A stretch of DNA of 19,234 bases. Origin: Victivallaceae bacterium (GTDB lineage Bacteria; Verrucomicrobiota; Lentisphaeria; Victivallales; Victivallaceae). The position numbers and the translations under genes were made by a program. The notes beneath the pieces were generated by a model. It had not been told where the DNA came from and did not search any database. It was given only the letters and a program-made list of their open reading frames with translations. Shown here piece by piece: positions 5,752 to 13,107 of the stretch. The DNA lies in the NCBI GenBank assembly GCA_028698975.1, contig JAQVVK010000018.1:1-19234 (forward strand), written 5' to 3'. The stretch's first letter is position 1. Every line of letters starts with the position of its first letter.

Positions 5752-6633
5752 ATGCTCAGCATGACCGGTTTCGGCAAATCAGAGGCCAAACTTAATGAAT
5801 TTTGCACCATCGCCGTCGAGTTGAGTTCGGTCAACCGCAAGCAGCTTGAGATACGCGCCGCGCTGCCGCCCGAACTCACCCGACTGGAATATCGCGCCCG
5901 CCGCATCATCGGGGAAAAGATCAGCCGAGGCTCGGTGCAGCTGCGGATCTCGCTGCTTTCCGGAGACGGCGACGGTCTGCCGGCTTCGATCAACACCGAA
6001 CTCCTTGACCGCCTGATTTCGGCGGCGGCGGCGGCCCGCACCCGGCACGGACTTGGCGCGGATGTCGCCGTCGAGCAGCTCATGCACATCCCGGGGGTGG
6101 TCAATTCCAACGCGTCCCCCGACTTTGACACCGCCGAAACCGAGACCGCCTTTGACGCCGCGGTTGCCGGAGCGGTCGACGCCTGCAACCAGATGCGCCG
6201 CACCGAGGGAGCCGCCCTGCGCGAAGACTTCATACAGCGGCTGGAAAAACTTTCGCACTTGCTCGACCGTATTGAGCCGCTGGTGGCCGACATGGCCGAC
6301 AGCATCAAGACCCGGCTGCTGGAAAAACTCTCGGTCGAAGACATACCGGTGGCGGCCGAAGACGACCGTCTGCTTAAAGAGGTGCTGTTTTTCGCCGACC
6401 GCGCCGACGTTGCCGAGGAGATCACCCGGCTGCGCAGTCATTTTGCGCAGATGCAGGGGTTTCTTGATGCCGACCAGCCCTGCGGACGCAGCATGGATTT
6501 TCTCATGCAGGAGTTTTTCCGCGAAATAACCACGCTCGGCAACAAGGCCGGATTCGCGGCGGTATCTCCGCTGGTGGTCGCTTTCAAGAGCGAACTTGAG
6601 AAGATCCGCGAACAGGTTCAGAATGTGGAGTAA
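5752..6633 (+). CDS. yicC: YicC/YloC-family endoribonuclease
   Basis: A 293-residue protein matching the YicC family along its full length. YicC is an endoribonuclease that acts in RNA decay, for example in turnover of small RNAs in Escherichia coli. The family start MLSMTGFGKSE is followed by SVNRKQLEIR. The C-terminal domain ends with the signature FFREITTLGNKAG and SELEKIREQVQNVE. The start ATG comes one base after the lipoprotein stop, with AGGAGA upstream inside that gene. In many bacteria yicC lies beside gmk and rpoZ, and this is not the case here. The family name is certain, but the biological role in this phylum is untested. Confidence 0.93.
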   Translation: MLSMTGFGKSEAKLNEFCTIAVELSSVNRKQLEIRAALPPELTRLEYRARRIIGEKISRGSVQLRISLLSGDGDGLPASINTELLDRLISAAAAARTRHGLGADVAVEQLMHIPGVVNSNASPDFDTAETETAFDAAVAGAVDACNQMRRTEGAALREDFIQRLEKLSHLLDRIEPLVADMADSIKTRLLEKLSVEDIPVAAEDDRLLKEVLFFADRADVAEEITRLRSHFAQMQGFLDADQPCGRSMDFLMQEFFREITTLGNKAGFAAVSPLVVAFKSELEKIREQVQNVE

Positions 6634-6640
6634 CACGCTT

Positions 6641-7591
6641 ATGCCAAACAACATGAAACATGATTTCAGCAAAAACGACGGCGAGGAGGCCGCCCGGCTG
6701 GCGCGCCTGTCAAAGGCGATTGCCGACACCTGCGACGACGGGTTCGGCGTCAACCGGGTCGACACCAACAACCTGCCGCGACGCGACGAGATCATCGACA
6801 TCACCGAGAAACTGCTTGAAGTCATCTATCCCGGATTTGACGGCCGCTCGATCAACGGCGACATACCGTTTGCCGAGGAGATCGGCGATATGCTCAAGGC
6901 GATATATTCCGGGTTGTTCGACCAGATATGCCGCGCCATACGCTACAACTCCAAAGACGCCGACTGCTGCGAATGCGGGGTAAAGAAACGCGCCAACCGC
7001 GCGGTTTTCGCTCTGCTCGACGCGCTGCCCGAGCTGCGCGAAACCATGAAGCTTGACGTCCGCGCCGCCTATGCCGGCGACCCGGCGGCGACGTCGTTTG
7101 ACGAAATCATACTGAGCTATCCGGGCATCAAAGCGATCACCATTCAGCGGCTGGCCCATGTGCTGTACGAAAACAAGGTGCCGCTCATCGCCCGCATGAT
7201 GACCGAGTACGCCCACTCGCTCACGGGTATCGACATTCACCCCGGAGCCAAGCTGGGGCGCGGAGTGTTTATCGACCACGGCACCGGCGTGGTGGTCGGC
7301 GAGACCGCCATTTTGGGCGACAACGTGCGTATATATCAGGGGGTCACACTGGGGGCGGGCAACTTCCCCAAAGACGCATGCGGCATGTTGATAAAGGGCA
7401 ACAAACGCCACCCGACCATCGGGAGCAACGTGACCATTTACTCCGGGGCGTCGGTACTGGGCGACATCACCATCGGCGACAATTCAGTGATCGGCGGCAA
7501 CGTCTGGCTGACCGAGAGCATGCCGGCCGGCACCAAGATAACCGCCAGTCAACCGGAAAATAAACTGAGGTTTGCCAATTCGTCAAAATGA
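6641..7591 (+). CDS. cysE: Serine O-acetyltransferase
   Basis: A 316-residue cytosolic enzyme that acetylates L-serine with acetyl-CoA to make O-acetylserine, the carbon skeleton for cysteine. The N-terminal helical region (about residues 1-190) is followed by the left-handed beta-helix of hexapeptide repeats. The catalytic and substrate motifs are DIHPGAKLGRGVFIDHG and GVVVGETAILGDN, then IYQGVTLGAG, and the helix ends with repeats such as VTIYSGASVLGDITIGDNSVI. I chose the ATG at 6641 because GGAG lies 10 bases upstream. ATGs at 6623 and 6653 are alternatives. The N-terminal part is longer than in Escherichia coli CysE and resembles the longer bacterial and plant-type enzymes. The stop overlaps the next start by ATGA. 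Confidence 0.92.
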   Translation: MPNNMKHDFSKNDGEEAARLARLSKAIADTCDDGFGVNRVDTNNLPRRDEIIDITEKLLEVIYPGFDGRSINGDIPFAEEIGDMLKAIYSGLFDQICRAIRYNSKDADCCECGVKKRANRAVFALLDALPELRETMKLDVRAAYAGDPAATSFDEIILSYPGIKAITIQRLAHVLYENKVPLIARMMTEYAHSLTGIDIHPGAKLGRGVFIDHGTGVVVGETAILGDNVRIYQGVTLGAGNFPKDACGMLIKGNKRHPTIGSNVTIYSGASVLGDITIGDNSVIGGNVWLTESMPAGTKITASQPENKLRFANSSK

Positions 7592-8268
7592 GCGAACTTT
7601 TCGAAAAATTCAAAGCGATACAAGCCAGAATCGCGGCGGCGGCGCACGAGTCGAAACGGGACCCGGCCGAAGTCGCGCTGCTGGCGGTAAGCAAGACATT
7701 CCCGGCGGAGATGATCTCCGAATTATACCGCTGCGGCGTGCGTTCTTTCGGAGAGAGCCGGGCCGAGGAGCTGCTGGCCAAGGAGGAACATCTGCCGCCC
7801 GATATCGTCTGGCATTTTATCGGTCACTTGCAGTCAAACAAGGTTCGCAAGGTGGTCAAGGCGGCCTCGGTGATCCATTCGATCGACTCGGTCGAGCTGC
7901 TGGAAAGAGTTGATCGCATTGCCAGTGAAGAGGGGCGTCGCCCGACCGTGCTGCTCGAAGTCAACGTTTCCGGAGAGGCAAGCAAGAGCGGGCTGCCGCC
8001 CGATGAACTCGACGCGGCGGCGGACGCCGCCGCCGGGTGCGCCAACTGCGATTTTCGCGGTCTGATGACCATGGCGCCGGCCGAGGCCGACGAGCGGCGT
8101 CTGGCGGTGATCTTCGAGTCGCTGGCGGTAAGACGCGATCTTCTTCAACAGCGACTGGGCGTCAAGCTGCCGCTGCTTTCCATGGGCATGAGCGGAGATT
8201 TTGAGGTCGCGGTGCGACATGGTTCCACACTGGTGCGGGTTGGCACCGCCATTTTCGGAGGACGGTAA
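7588..8268 (+). CDS. yggS: YggS-family pyridoxal phosphate homeostasis protein
   Basis: A 226-residue PLP-binding protein with a single TIM-barrel domain of the alanine racemase N-terminal type. Lys36 in AVSKTFP is the expected Schiff-base lysine. Other family signatures are FGESRAEEL, WHFIGHLQSNKVRKV, IHSIDSVELLERVD, LEVNVSGEASKSGL, MGMSGDFEVAVRHGSTLVRVGTAIFG. Members buffer free PLP and influence amino acid and keto acid balance, and no enzymatic reaction is firmly known. The start overlaps the cysE stop (ATGA), so translation is probably coupled. Length is normal. Confidence 0.95.
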   Translation: MSELFEKFKAIQARIAAAAHESKRDPAEVALLAVSKTFPAEMISELYRCGVRSFGESRAEELLAKEEHLPPDIVWHFIGHLQSNKVRKVVKAASVIHSIDSVELLERVDRIASEEGRRPTVLLEVNVSGEASKSGLPPDELDAAADAAAGCANCDFRGLMTMAPAEADERRLAVIFESLAVRRDLLQQRLGVKLPLLSMGMSGDFEVAVRHGSTLVRVGTAIFGGR

Positions 8269-8269
8269 A

Positions 8270-9211
8270 ATGGATGAGCAAAAATTGCGCATACTTCTGG
8301 CGGGCGCGGGAGGCGTCGGCGTCTATTTTTCTTCGATTCTCGCCAAGAACGGAGCCGAAGTCAAGGTGATCGCAAGACACGATCACGAAACGGTTTCGCG
8401 TGACGGCTACTTCATCGACGACCGGGGCGAAGCAAAACACTTTACTCCGGCCGGAGTTCTGCGCTCGGCGGCGGAGTATGACGGTGTCGCCGACTTCATC
8501 GTGATCGCGCCCAAGGCGCTGCCGGAAATCGACCTGCCAAGACTGGTGCGCGACGCGGTGCGCGACCGCCGCACCGCGCTTGTGCTGATCCAAAACGGCA
8601 TCGACATCGAAAAAGGTCTGGCGGCGGCCTTCCCCGACAATCCGCTGCTCAGTTGCGTTGCCAATATCGCGGTCTCGCGCCCGGCTCCGGGGCGACTGCT
8701 CAATCAGGGCATGATAAAATTGGTGGTCGGCGGCCCGGCCGAGCCGACCGCCCGGCTGGTGGATTATTTCAAGGCGGGCGGCATCGACTGCCGGGGAGTG
8801 GATAAGATTGAGCCGGTACGCTGGCATAAACTGGTGTGGAACATCGCATTCAACCCGGTTTCCGTGCTGGCGGGAGGCGTCACCACCGGCGAACTCTGCG
8901 ACCGGGGAGAAACCGAAAATCTGTGCCGCTCGCTCATGCGCGAAACGGCGGCCATTGCCGCCCGGCGCGGCGTGTCGATACCCGACGACGAACAGGCCGC
9001 GGCGATCGAATCGGCGCGTAACATACCGCAATTTCGCACCAGCATGGTGCAGGATTTTCTGGCGGGTCGACCGCTGGAAGTCGAGGCCATATTGGGCAAC
9101 ACGGTGCGGATCGCCCGCGCCGCCGGCGTTGCCGTGCCGGTGATGGAGTGCTGCTACGCGCTGCTTAAATCAATCGACGCCCAACAGCGTCGCCGGGCAG
9201 AGAAGAAATGA
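8270..9211 (+). CDS. panE: 2-dehydropantoate 2-reductase (ketopantoate reductase)
   Basis: A 313-residue NADPH-dependent enzyme that reduces ketopantoate to pantoate in vitamin B5 and coenzyme A synthesis. The Rossmann motif GAGGVG is at 12-17. The active-site Lys187 is in RWHKLVWN with Asn191, Asn109 is in QNGID, and the C-terminal domain has SMVQDFLAGRPLEVEAI with conserved glutamates. The ATG at 8270 has GGAGG 8 bases upstream and follows the yggS stop by one base, so longer in-frame starts inside yggS are rejected. IlvC, encoded on the other strand 5 kb away, acts upstream in the valine/pantoate branch. It overlaps the Sir2 gene by ATGA. Other members of this large family act on different 2-keto acids, so the exact substrate is likely but not certain. 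Confidence 0.88.
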   Translation: MDEQKLRILLAGAGGVGVYFSSILAKNGAEVKVIARHDHETVSRDGYFIDDRGEAKHFTPAGVLRSAAEYDGVADFIVIAPKALPEIDLPRLVRDAVRDRRTALVLIQNGIDIEKGLAAAFPDNPLLSCVANIAVSRPAPGRLLNQGMIKLVVGGPAEPTARLVDYFKAGGIDCRGVDKIEPVRWHKLVWNIAFNPVSVLAGGVTTGELCDRGETENLCRSLMRETAAIAARRGVSIPDDEQAAAIESARNIPQFRTSMVQDFLAGRPLEVEAILGNTVRIARAAGVAVPVMECCYALLKSIDAQQRRRAEKK

Positions 9212-9972
9212 TGGCGGATGTCGATTACACGCCGCTGATCGAGGCGGTCAAGCGGTCAAAATATCTTACCGCGCTGACCGGAGCCGGGGTATCGACGTTG
9301 TCGGGCATACCGGATTTCCGGGGCGGCAACGGGGTATATACCAAGCCGTGGCACGGCATGGCGGTCGAAACGATACTTTCGATCGAGTGTTTCCGGGAGC
9401 ATCCGGAATATTTCTATGAATGGGCTTGCGATTTTGTTTATTGCGCCGGAAATTTTGCTCCGTCGGCGGTGCATATTGCGCTGGCCGGGCTGGAAAAGCA
9501 GGGCCTGTTGAAAGCTCTTTACACACAAAACATCGACATTTTGCATACCAAGGCGGGCAGTCGGGCGGTCTATGAGCTGCATGGCAGCGCGGCGCGTCAC
9601 CACTGCACAAGATGTCATGCCGAATACGCCTATGAAAAGGTCGCTCCGGTCGTTTTGTCGGGTCGGGTGCCGCACTGTGAAGATTGCGGCGGAGTGATCA
9701 AGCCGGACATTGTTTTTTACGGCGAGGCTTTGGTCGGCGCAATGCTCAATCAGGCCGAACTCGACATGGCCCGCACCGATTTGATGCTGGTGCTCGGCAC
9801 CAGTCTTACCGTCTATCCGGCGGCCGCCCTGCCGGAACAAGCCGCCTCCTACGGTGCAAAGCTGGTCATCGTCAACGCCCAGCCCACCGGGTTGGACAGT
9901 CAATCAATGCTGCATTACGACGATCTGGGCGAAACGGCACAGGCGTTGATCGACGCTTTCGGGATCGAATAA
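9208..9972 (+). CDS. Sir2-family NAD-dependent protein deacylase
   Basis: A 254-residue sirtuin that removes acyl groups from lysines, using NAD+ and releasing nicotinamide and O-acyl-ADP-ribose. NAD-binding GAGVSTLSGIPDFRG is at about 25-39, TQNID at 106-110 and the catalytic His125 in ELHGS. A zinc ribbon has Cys133, Cys136, Cys157 and Cys160. The C-terminal signature VLGTSLTVYPAAALP is intact. It is a single-domain protein of normal length with no defence-type fusion domain. The start overlaps the panE stop by ATGA, and a second ATG follows directly. It is last in the operon and ends one base before the convergent ybeY stop, leaving no room for a terminator. Confidence 0.94.
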   Translation: MMADVDYTPLIEAVKRSKYLTALTGAGVSTLSGIPDFRGGNGVYTKPWHGMAVETILSIECFREHPEYFYEWACDFVYCAGNFAPSAVHIALAGLEKQGLLKALYTQNIDILHTKAGSRAVYELHGSAARHHCTRCHAEYAYEKVAPVVLSGRVPHCEDCGGVIKPDIVFYGEALVGAMLNQAELDMARTDLMLVLGTSLTVYPAAALPEQAASYGAKLVIVNAQPTGLDSQSMLHYDDLGETAQALIDAFGIE

Positions 9973-9973
9973 T

Positions 9974-10468
9974 TCAGCACTCCGGCGGCGGGAAAATCCC
10001 GGCAAAATCAAATTCTTTGACCAGTTGCCCCATGACTTCGCGTTCGCGGCGGCGCATACTGCGGCGGGTTTCCGGCGCAAGGTCATCTTCCCCGGCCGAA
10101 TGAAGCAGCCCGTGCACGACATACAATGCCATTTCACGCGAATAGTCGCTCTCTCCGGCCCGCTTTTGCCCCTCGCGGCGAGCCGCATCACAGCAAATAA
10201 TCAGTTCGACCGCGGGTTCGCCCGGAAAAAGCGTCTCCGGCGCGTCAAAGTAGCTGAATGTGATCACGTCGGTCGTACCAATATGCCCCACAAAATCATG
10301 ATTTGCCGCAGTCATGGCGCGGTCTCCGACAAAACGCAGGTTAAACCCCCAGTCGGGAGTTTCCGGCAAGCGGGCAAAATGCGCGGCCCGCACGGCAAAT
10401 CGTTCAAAAAGCCAGCGGTTCGGTCGCGGATAACGCCGGGTTTCCCAACTGTAATTTACTTCGATCAT
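9974..10468 (-). CDS. ybeY: YbeY endoribonuclease with altered metal-site motif
   Basis: A 164-residue member of the YbeY family, a zinc-dependent endoribonuclease for 16S rRNA 3'-end processing and ribosome quality control. The signature segment TTDVITFS is at 65-72 and HGLLHSAGEDD at 119-129. The usual motif has three histidines, HGxLHxxGxDH. Here the third is Asp129. The conserved Arg before TDV (Arg59 in Escherichia coli) is Val60 in FVGHIGTTDV. Both may be lineage features rather than loss of function, as Asp can bind zinc. The gene lies downstream of the 7TM-HD gene in the same direction, a common pairing, but across a 231-bp spacer. A TATAAT (10472-10477) sits 3 bases before the ATG, and no Shine-Dalgarno is visible. 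Confidence 0.85.
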   Translation of the reverse strand: MIEVNYSWETRRYPRPNRWLFERFAVRAAHFARLPETPDWGFNLRFVGDRAMTAANHDFVGHIGTTDVITFSYFDAPETLFPGEPAVELIICCDAARREGQKRAGESDYSREMALYVVHGLLHSAGEDDLAPETRRSMRRREREVMGQLVKEFDFAGIFPPPEC

Positions 10469-10474
10469 GCTATT

Positions 10475-10703
10475 ATAGTCGGTTATACAAAAGTCGATTT
10501 TTTCTATTTAGATGAGGCAACAAGGCCGATGCGTACCGAGGTACGCGAGGCTGAAGTTAACTATATATAAATAAAAAAGCGACTGTAATCCCGTCCTTTT
10601 CGTTTTGTTCTTTTCCAGGCCCCATGCCGGGAAATATATATGTGTTATTCAAAAACTTGCAATCTTTGTATTCAATTTTGTGCGACTTTGCATAACCGAC
10701 TAT
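10475..10703. repeat. Spacer bounded by a perfect 12-bp inverted repeat (MITE-like)
   Basis: ATAGTCGGTTAT at 10475-10486 returns as the exact reverse complement at 10692-10703. The 229-bp interval is markedly AT-rich, contains no gene and includes the palindromic element. The right arm overlaps the stop codon of the 7TM-HD gene. I see no clear target-site duplication, so a miniature mobile element is only one reading. Paired regulator sites are another. Confidence 0.4.
10519..10558. repeat. REP-like imperfect palindrome
   Basis: A core hairpin GCGTAC-CGAG-GTACGC (10531-10546) is extended by GCC/GGC (10525-10527 with 10549-10551) and AAC/GTT (10519-10521 with 10556-10558), with small internal loops. 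It is flanked by A/T runs and by AGTTAACTATATATAA. The build (GC-rich stem in an AT-rich intergenic spacer) resembles dispersed repetitive palindromic elements. Only one copy is in the window, so repetitiveness cannot be shown here. Confidence 0.5.
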
Positions 10704-12979
10704 TCTCCGGTGCGATAGGCGATACGCCCGTGCTTCATGCTCAACAACGTGTTGATGAAACTCTGTCTGATCTTTTCCAGATCGGCCAGCGTCAGGTTCG
10801 CCCGTTTAAGCTGGCCGTCGCGGTATCGGCCGAGAAAAATCTCGTTTACGATCGCTTCCAGCGCCGCCGCCGACGGTTTATCCAGCGAACGCGAGGCGGC
10901 TTCGCAGGCATCGGCCAGACTGATTATGGCCATTTCGCGGTCGCTGGGAGGCGTGCCGTCGTAACGGAATTGAGTTTCGAGCACCGGAGCCCCGTTTTCC
11001 CCCTGAAGCCGCCGCGCTTTCTCATAAAAGAAATGCACCAAATCGTTGCCGTGGTGCTGGCTGATCGCGTCGCGGACGGTGCGGCACATGCGATATTGAC
11101 GGGCCAGAGCCAGCCCCTCCTTGACGTGATCCCTGATGATTATACTGCTCATCTGCGGATTCAAGGCCAGATGCTGGTTGGCACTCTCAAGATTGTTTTC
11201 CGTGAAGTAATGCGGCATGGAGAGTTTGCCGATGTCATGAAACAACGCCCCCGCCTTGGCCTTGAGCGGGTTCGCCCCGATGGCACGCGCGGCGTCTTCG
11301 GCCAGCGTGGCGACCATCAGACTGTGAAAGAACGTGCCGGGAGCCTCGCGCTTGAGCCGTTCCAGCAGCGGATGGTTGTAGTCGCACAATACCATAAGTG
11401 CCATATTGGTGCTGACATTGAATACGAGTTCGCAAAAGAAAATGACCGCAAGGGCAAGAAAACCCGTGGCGATCGCCCCGGCCAGCGACAGCGCGCAATA
11501 GCTGGCCAGCTCCTCGGCGCGCGGCTCGACGCTGCCGCGAAAGAGGTTCAAATTGAGCAGCAGCACCAAAGGAAAGATCGACAGCACCGTCCGCATGAAG
11601 TAGGAACGGTAATTGGTCGCCGAACGCACCGCAAGACCGGCCAATGAACAGATCAGCATTCCCTTCAAGGCCTGTTCAAACGCACGCTCCGGCACCAGCA
11701 TCATGGCGGTGATCGACGCCACAAAGAAGCCCGCGCACAACGAGGCCCGGTAGCCGAAAATGACGGCGATAATGACCGAAACCAACGCCACCGGCACCGC
11801 GTTGAGTACAAAGTCGGCCGGGAGATTGCGGCTTTCGGAGACCATAAAATAAAAATAGCGTATCACCAGATAGTTGGCAAAAATAGAGAGACACACCACC
11901 AACCCGATAAGCGAAATCCGCTTGCTCGATTTGACCAATTCCGGATGCAGGTGGTAGAGGTAAAACGCGGCAAAGATCACCAGCACCAGCGTCGAGACAA
12001 GATGACGAAACAACATCCGCCACTCTTCGGAAACCGAACGCCCCGCCTCTTCCTGCCGGGTGTATTCCGATACCAGTTGACATGTGTATTCGTTAACCCG
12101 GTCGCCGCGGCGCACCAGCAGCGCGCCGCGATTGTAGGTGGTGGTGGGTTTGGGCATTCGCCGCAAAACATCGGCCAGTTCTTCGTCGGTTTCGGCCTTG
12201 CTGAAAACCAGATTTCCCTGCGGACCGATCATCTTCTCGATTTCGGCGGCAAGCGAGGTCTGAAGTTCGGTTTTGGCACTGCCGTCCGGGTACGACTCCA
12301 ATGCCGCGGCCGCAAGCAGTTGAGCCGCCTGAGCCGGATCGGGCAGATCGGTCACCGGCTTGGCCTCGCGGCGGCGGCGGCTGGCGTCGATCACGCGGAT
12401 GCTCTTGCCGAGTTTGCGCGAATTTTTGTCTTCCATGCCGATGACTCCGCGCTGAAAAGTGAGATCCTCGGTGTTTTCAAACGCGTCGAAAAGTTTATCC
12501 GGGTGATTGTAGAGCGCGGCGGCGGCCTTTTCCAATGCCGACGGCTTGCTGTCGGCAACGGCGGTTTTAGCGGCGGCGGATTCAAAAAATTTTCGCAGCT
12601 CGCCTTTGATGCGCTGGCTCTCCGGCACATTGACCAGAAAACAGTCGGGCTGCTCCTCGGCGGCGGTTTTGGCCGCATTGCCGCGCTGCTCATAGTCGGG
12701 GCAGGTAAATTCAAATTTCGCCACAACCGTGCGTGGAGCTTCCTGCCCGACCACCAGGTTGCGGAAGTCGGCAAACTGGTGTTGACTGGCCAAAGAGAGC
12801 ATCACGCTGCAAGCGACCCATACCGCGATCAACGTGAATATGCGCGGCGCGGGTGAGTGATCCAAAAATTCCCCCATGCTCGACAGACTGGCACTGCCAT
12901 GAGCCGAGATCAATCCCTTGCGTTTCATTTCGCGTCGTGCTAAAAAAGCGGCGATGATTTTTTTGATGCCGTCCAACAT
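10700..12979 (-). CDS. pgpH: 7TM-HD family protein, PgpH/YqfF-like cyclic-di-AMP phosphodiesterase
   Basis: A 759-residue integral membrane protein. One N-terminal membrane helix (about residues 45-65) is followed by an extracytoplasmic domain of about 250 residues (7TMR-HDED type). A bundle of six or seven helices follows (about 325-525) and then a cytosolic HD domain. HD ligands are visible in HSLMVATLAEDAAR, LFHDIGK (His581, Asp582), IIRDHVKEG and ISQHHGND. In Listeria PgpH this domain hydrolyses c-di-AMP to pApA, so this protein probably lowers c-di-AMP and thereby affects osmotic and envelope homeostasis. The ATG has AAGGAA upstream with an 8-base gap. ybeY downstream is a widely kept neighbour, but phoH is missing. 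Upstream is the kinase gene, 128 bp away. Confidence 0.9.
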   Translation of the reverse strand: MLDGIKKIIAAFLARREMKRKGLISAHGSASLSSMGEFLDHSPAPRIFTLIAVWVACSVMLSLASQHQFADFRNLVVGQEAPRTVVAKFEFTCPDYEQRGNAAKTAAEEQPDCFLVNVPESQRIKGELRKFFESAAAKTAVADSKPSALEKAAAALYNHPDKLFDAFENTEDLTFQRGVIGMEDKNSRKLGKSIRVIDASRRRREAKPVTDLPDPAQAAQLLAAAALESYPDGSAKTELQTSLAAEIEKMIGPQGNLVFSKAETDEELADVLRRMPKPTTTYNRGALLVRRGDRVNEYTCQLVSEYTRQEEAGRSVSEEWRMLFRHLVSTLVLVIFAAFYLYHLHPELVKSSKRISLIGLVVCLSIFANYLVIRYFYFMVSESRNLPADFVLNAVPVALVSVIIAVIFGYRASLCAGFFVASITAMMLVPERAFEQALKGMLICSLAGLAVRSATNYRSYFMRTVLSIFPLVLLLNLNLFRGSVEPRAEELASYCALSLAGAIATGFLALAVIFFCELVFNVSTNMALMVLCDYNHPLLERLKREAPGTFFHSLMVATLAEDAARAIGANPLKAKAGALFHDIGKLSMPHYFTENNLESANQHLALNPQMSSIIIRDHVKEGLALARQYRMCRTVRDAISQHHGNDLVHFFYEKARRLQGENGAPVLETQFRYDGTPPSDREMAIISLADACEAASRSLDKPSAAALEAIVNEIFLGRYRDGQLKRANLTLADLEKIRQSFINTLLSMKHGRIAYRTGE

Positions 12980-13040
12980 TTTTTATTCCTTCCAATAAGC
13001 TGCGAAAACCGTTAAAAGCGGTATTGCCAAGGCAAACAAT

Positions 13041-13060
13041 CCATGCCATGCCATGCCATG
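13041..13060. repeat. Pentanucleotide tandem repeat (CCATG)x4
   Basis: Four perfect copies of CCATG lie 62-81 bases upstream of the 7TM-HD start codon, in the 128-bp gap after the kinase gene. A five-base unit in a promoter region could change length by slippage and so alter promoter spacing. An inverted repeat TTGCC-AA-GGCAA lies beside it. The rest of the gap contains no gene. Confidence 0.6.
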
Positions 13061-13107
13061 CAAATGCTTTAAGCGATCATCAAACAACTCCGGTTAAATA
13101 TAGCCGG

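Noticed and set aside
5082..6425. 447-codon minus-strand open frame across the lipoprotein and yicC genes
   Set aside because: It spans two well-supported plus-strand genes and is rich in Ser and Arg, as expected of a shadow frame.
8201..8269. Upstream extension of panE into yggS
   Set aside because: The ATG at 8270 has a good GGAGG, and the Rossmann motif begins right after it. The extension overlaps yggS out of frame.
9208..9972. Sir2 gene as a defence-system effector
   Set aside because: It is a single-domain sirtuin of normal length in a housekeeping operon, with no partner such as an Argonaute, SIR2-fusion or nuclease gene.
13080..13107. CCGG-N10-CCGG symmetry after the kinase stop as a terminator
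   Set aside because: Short interrupted stem without a U-run, too weak to call.
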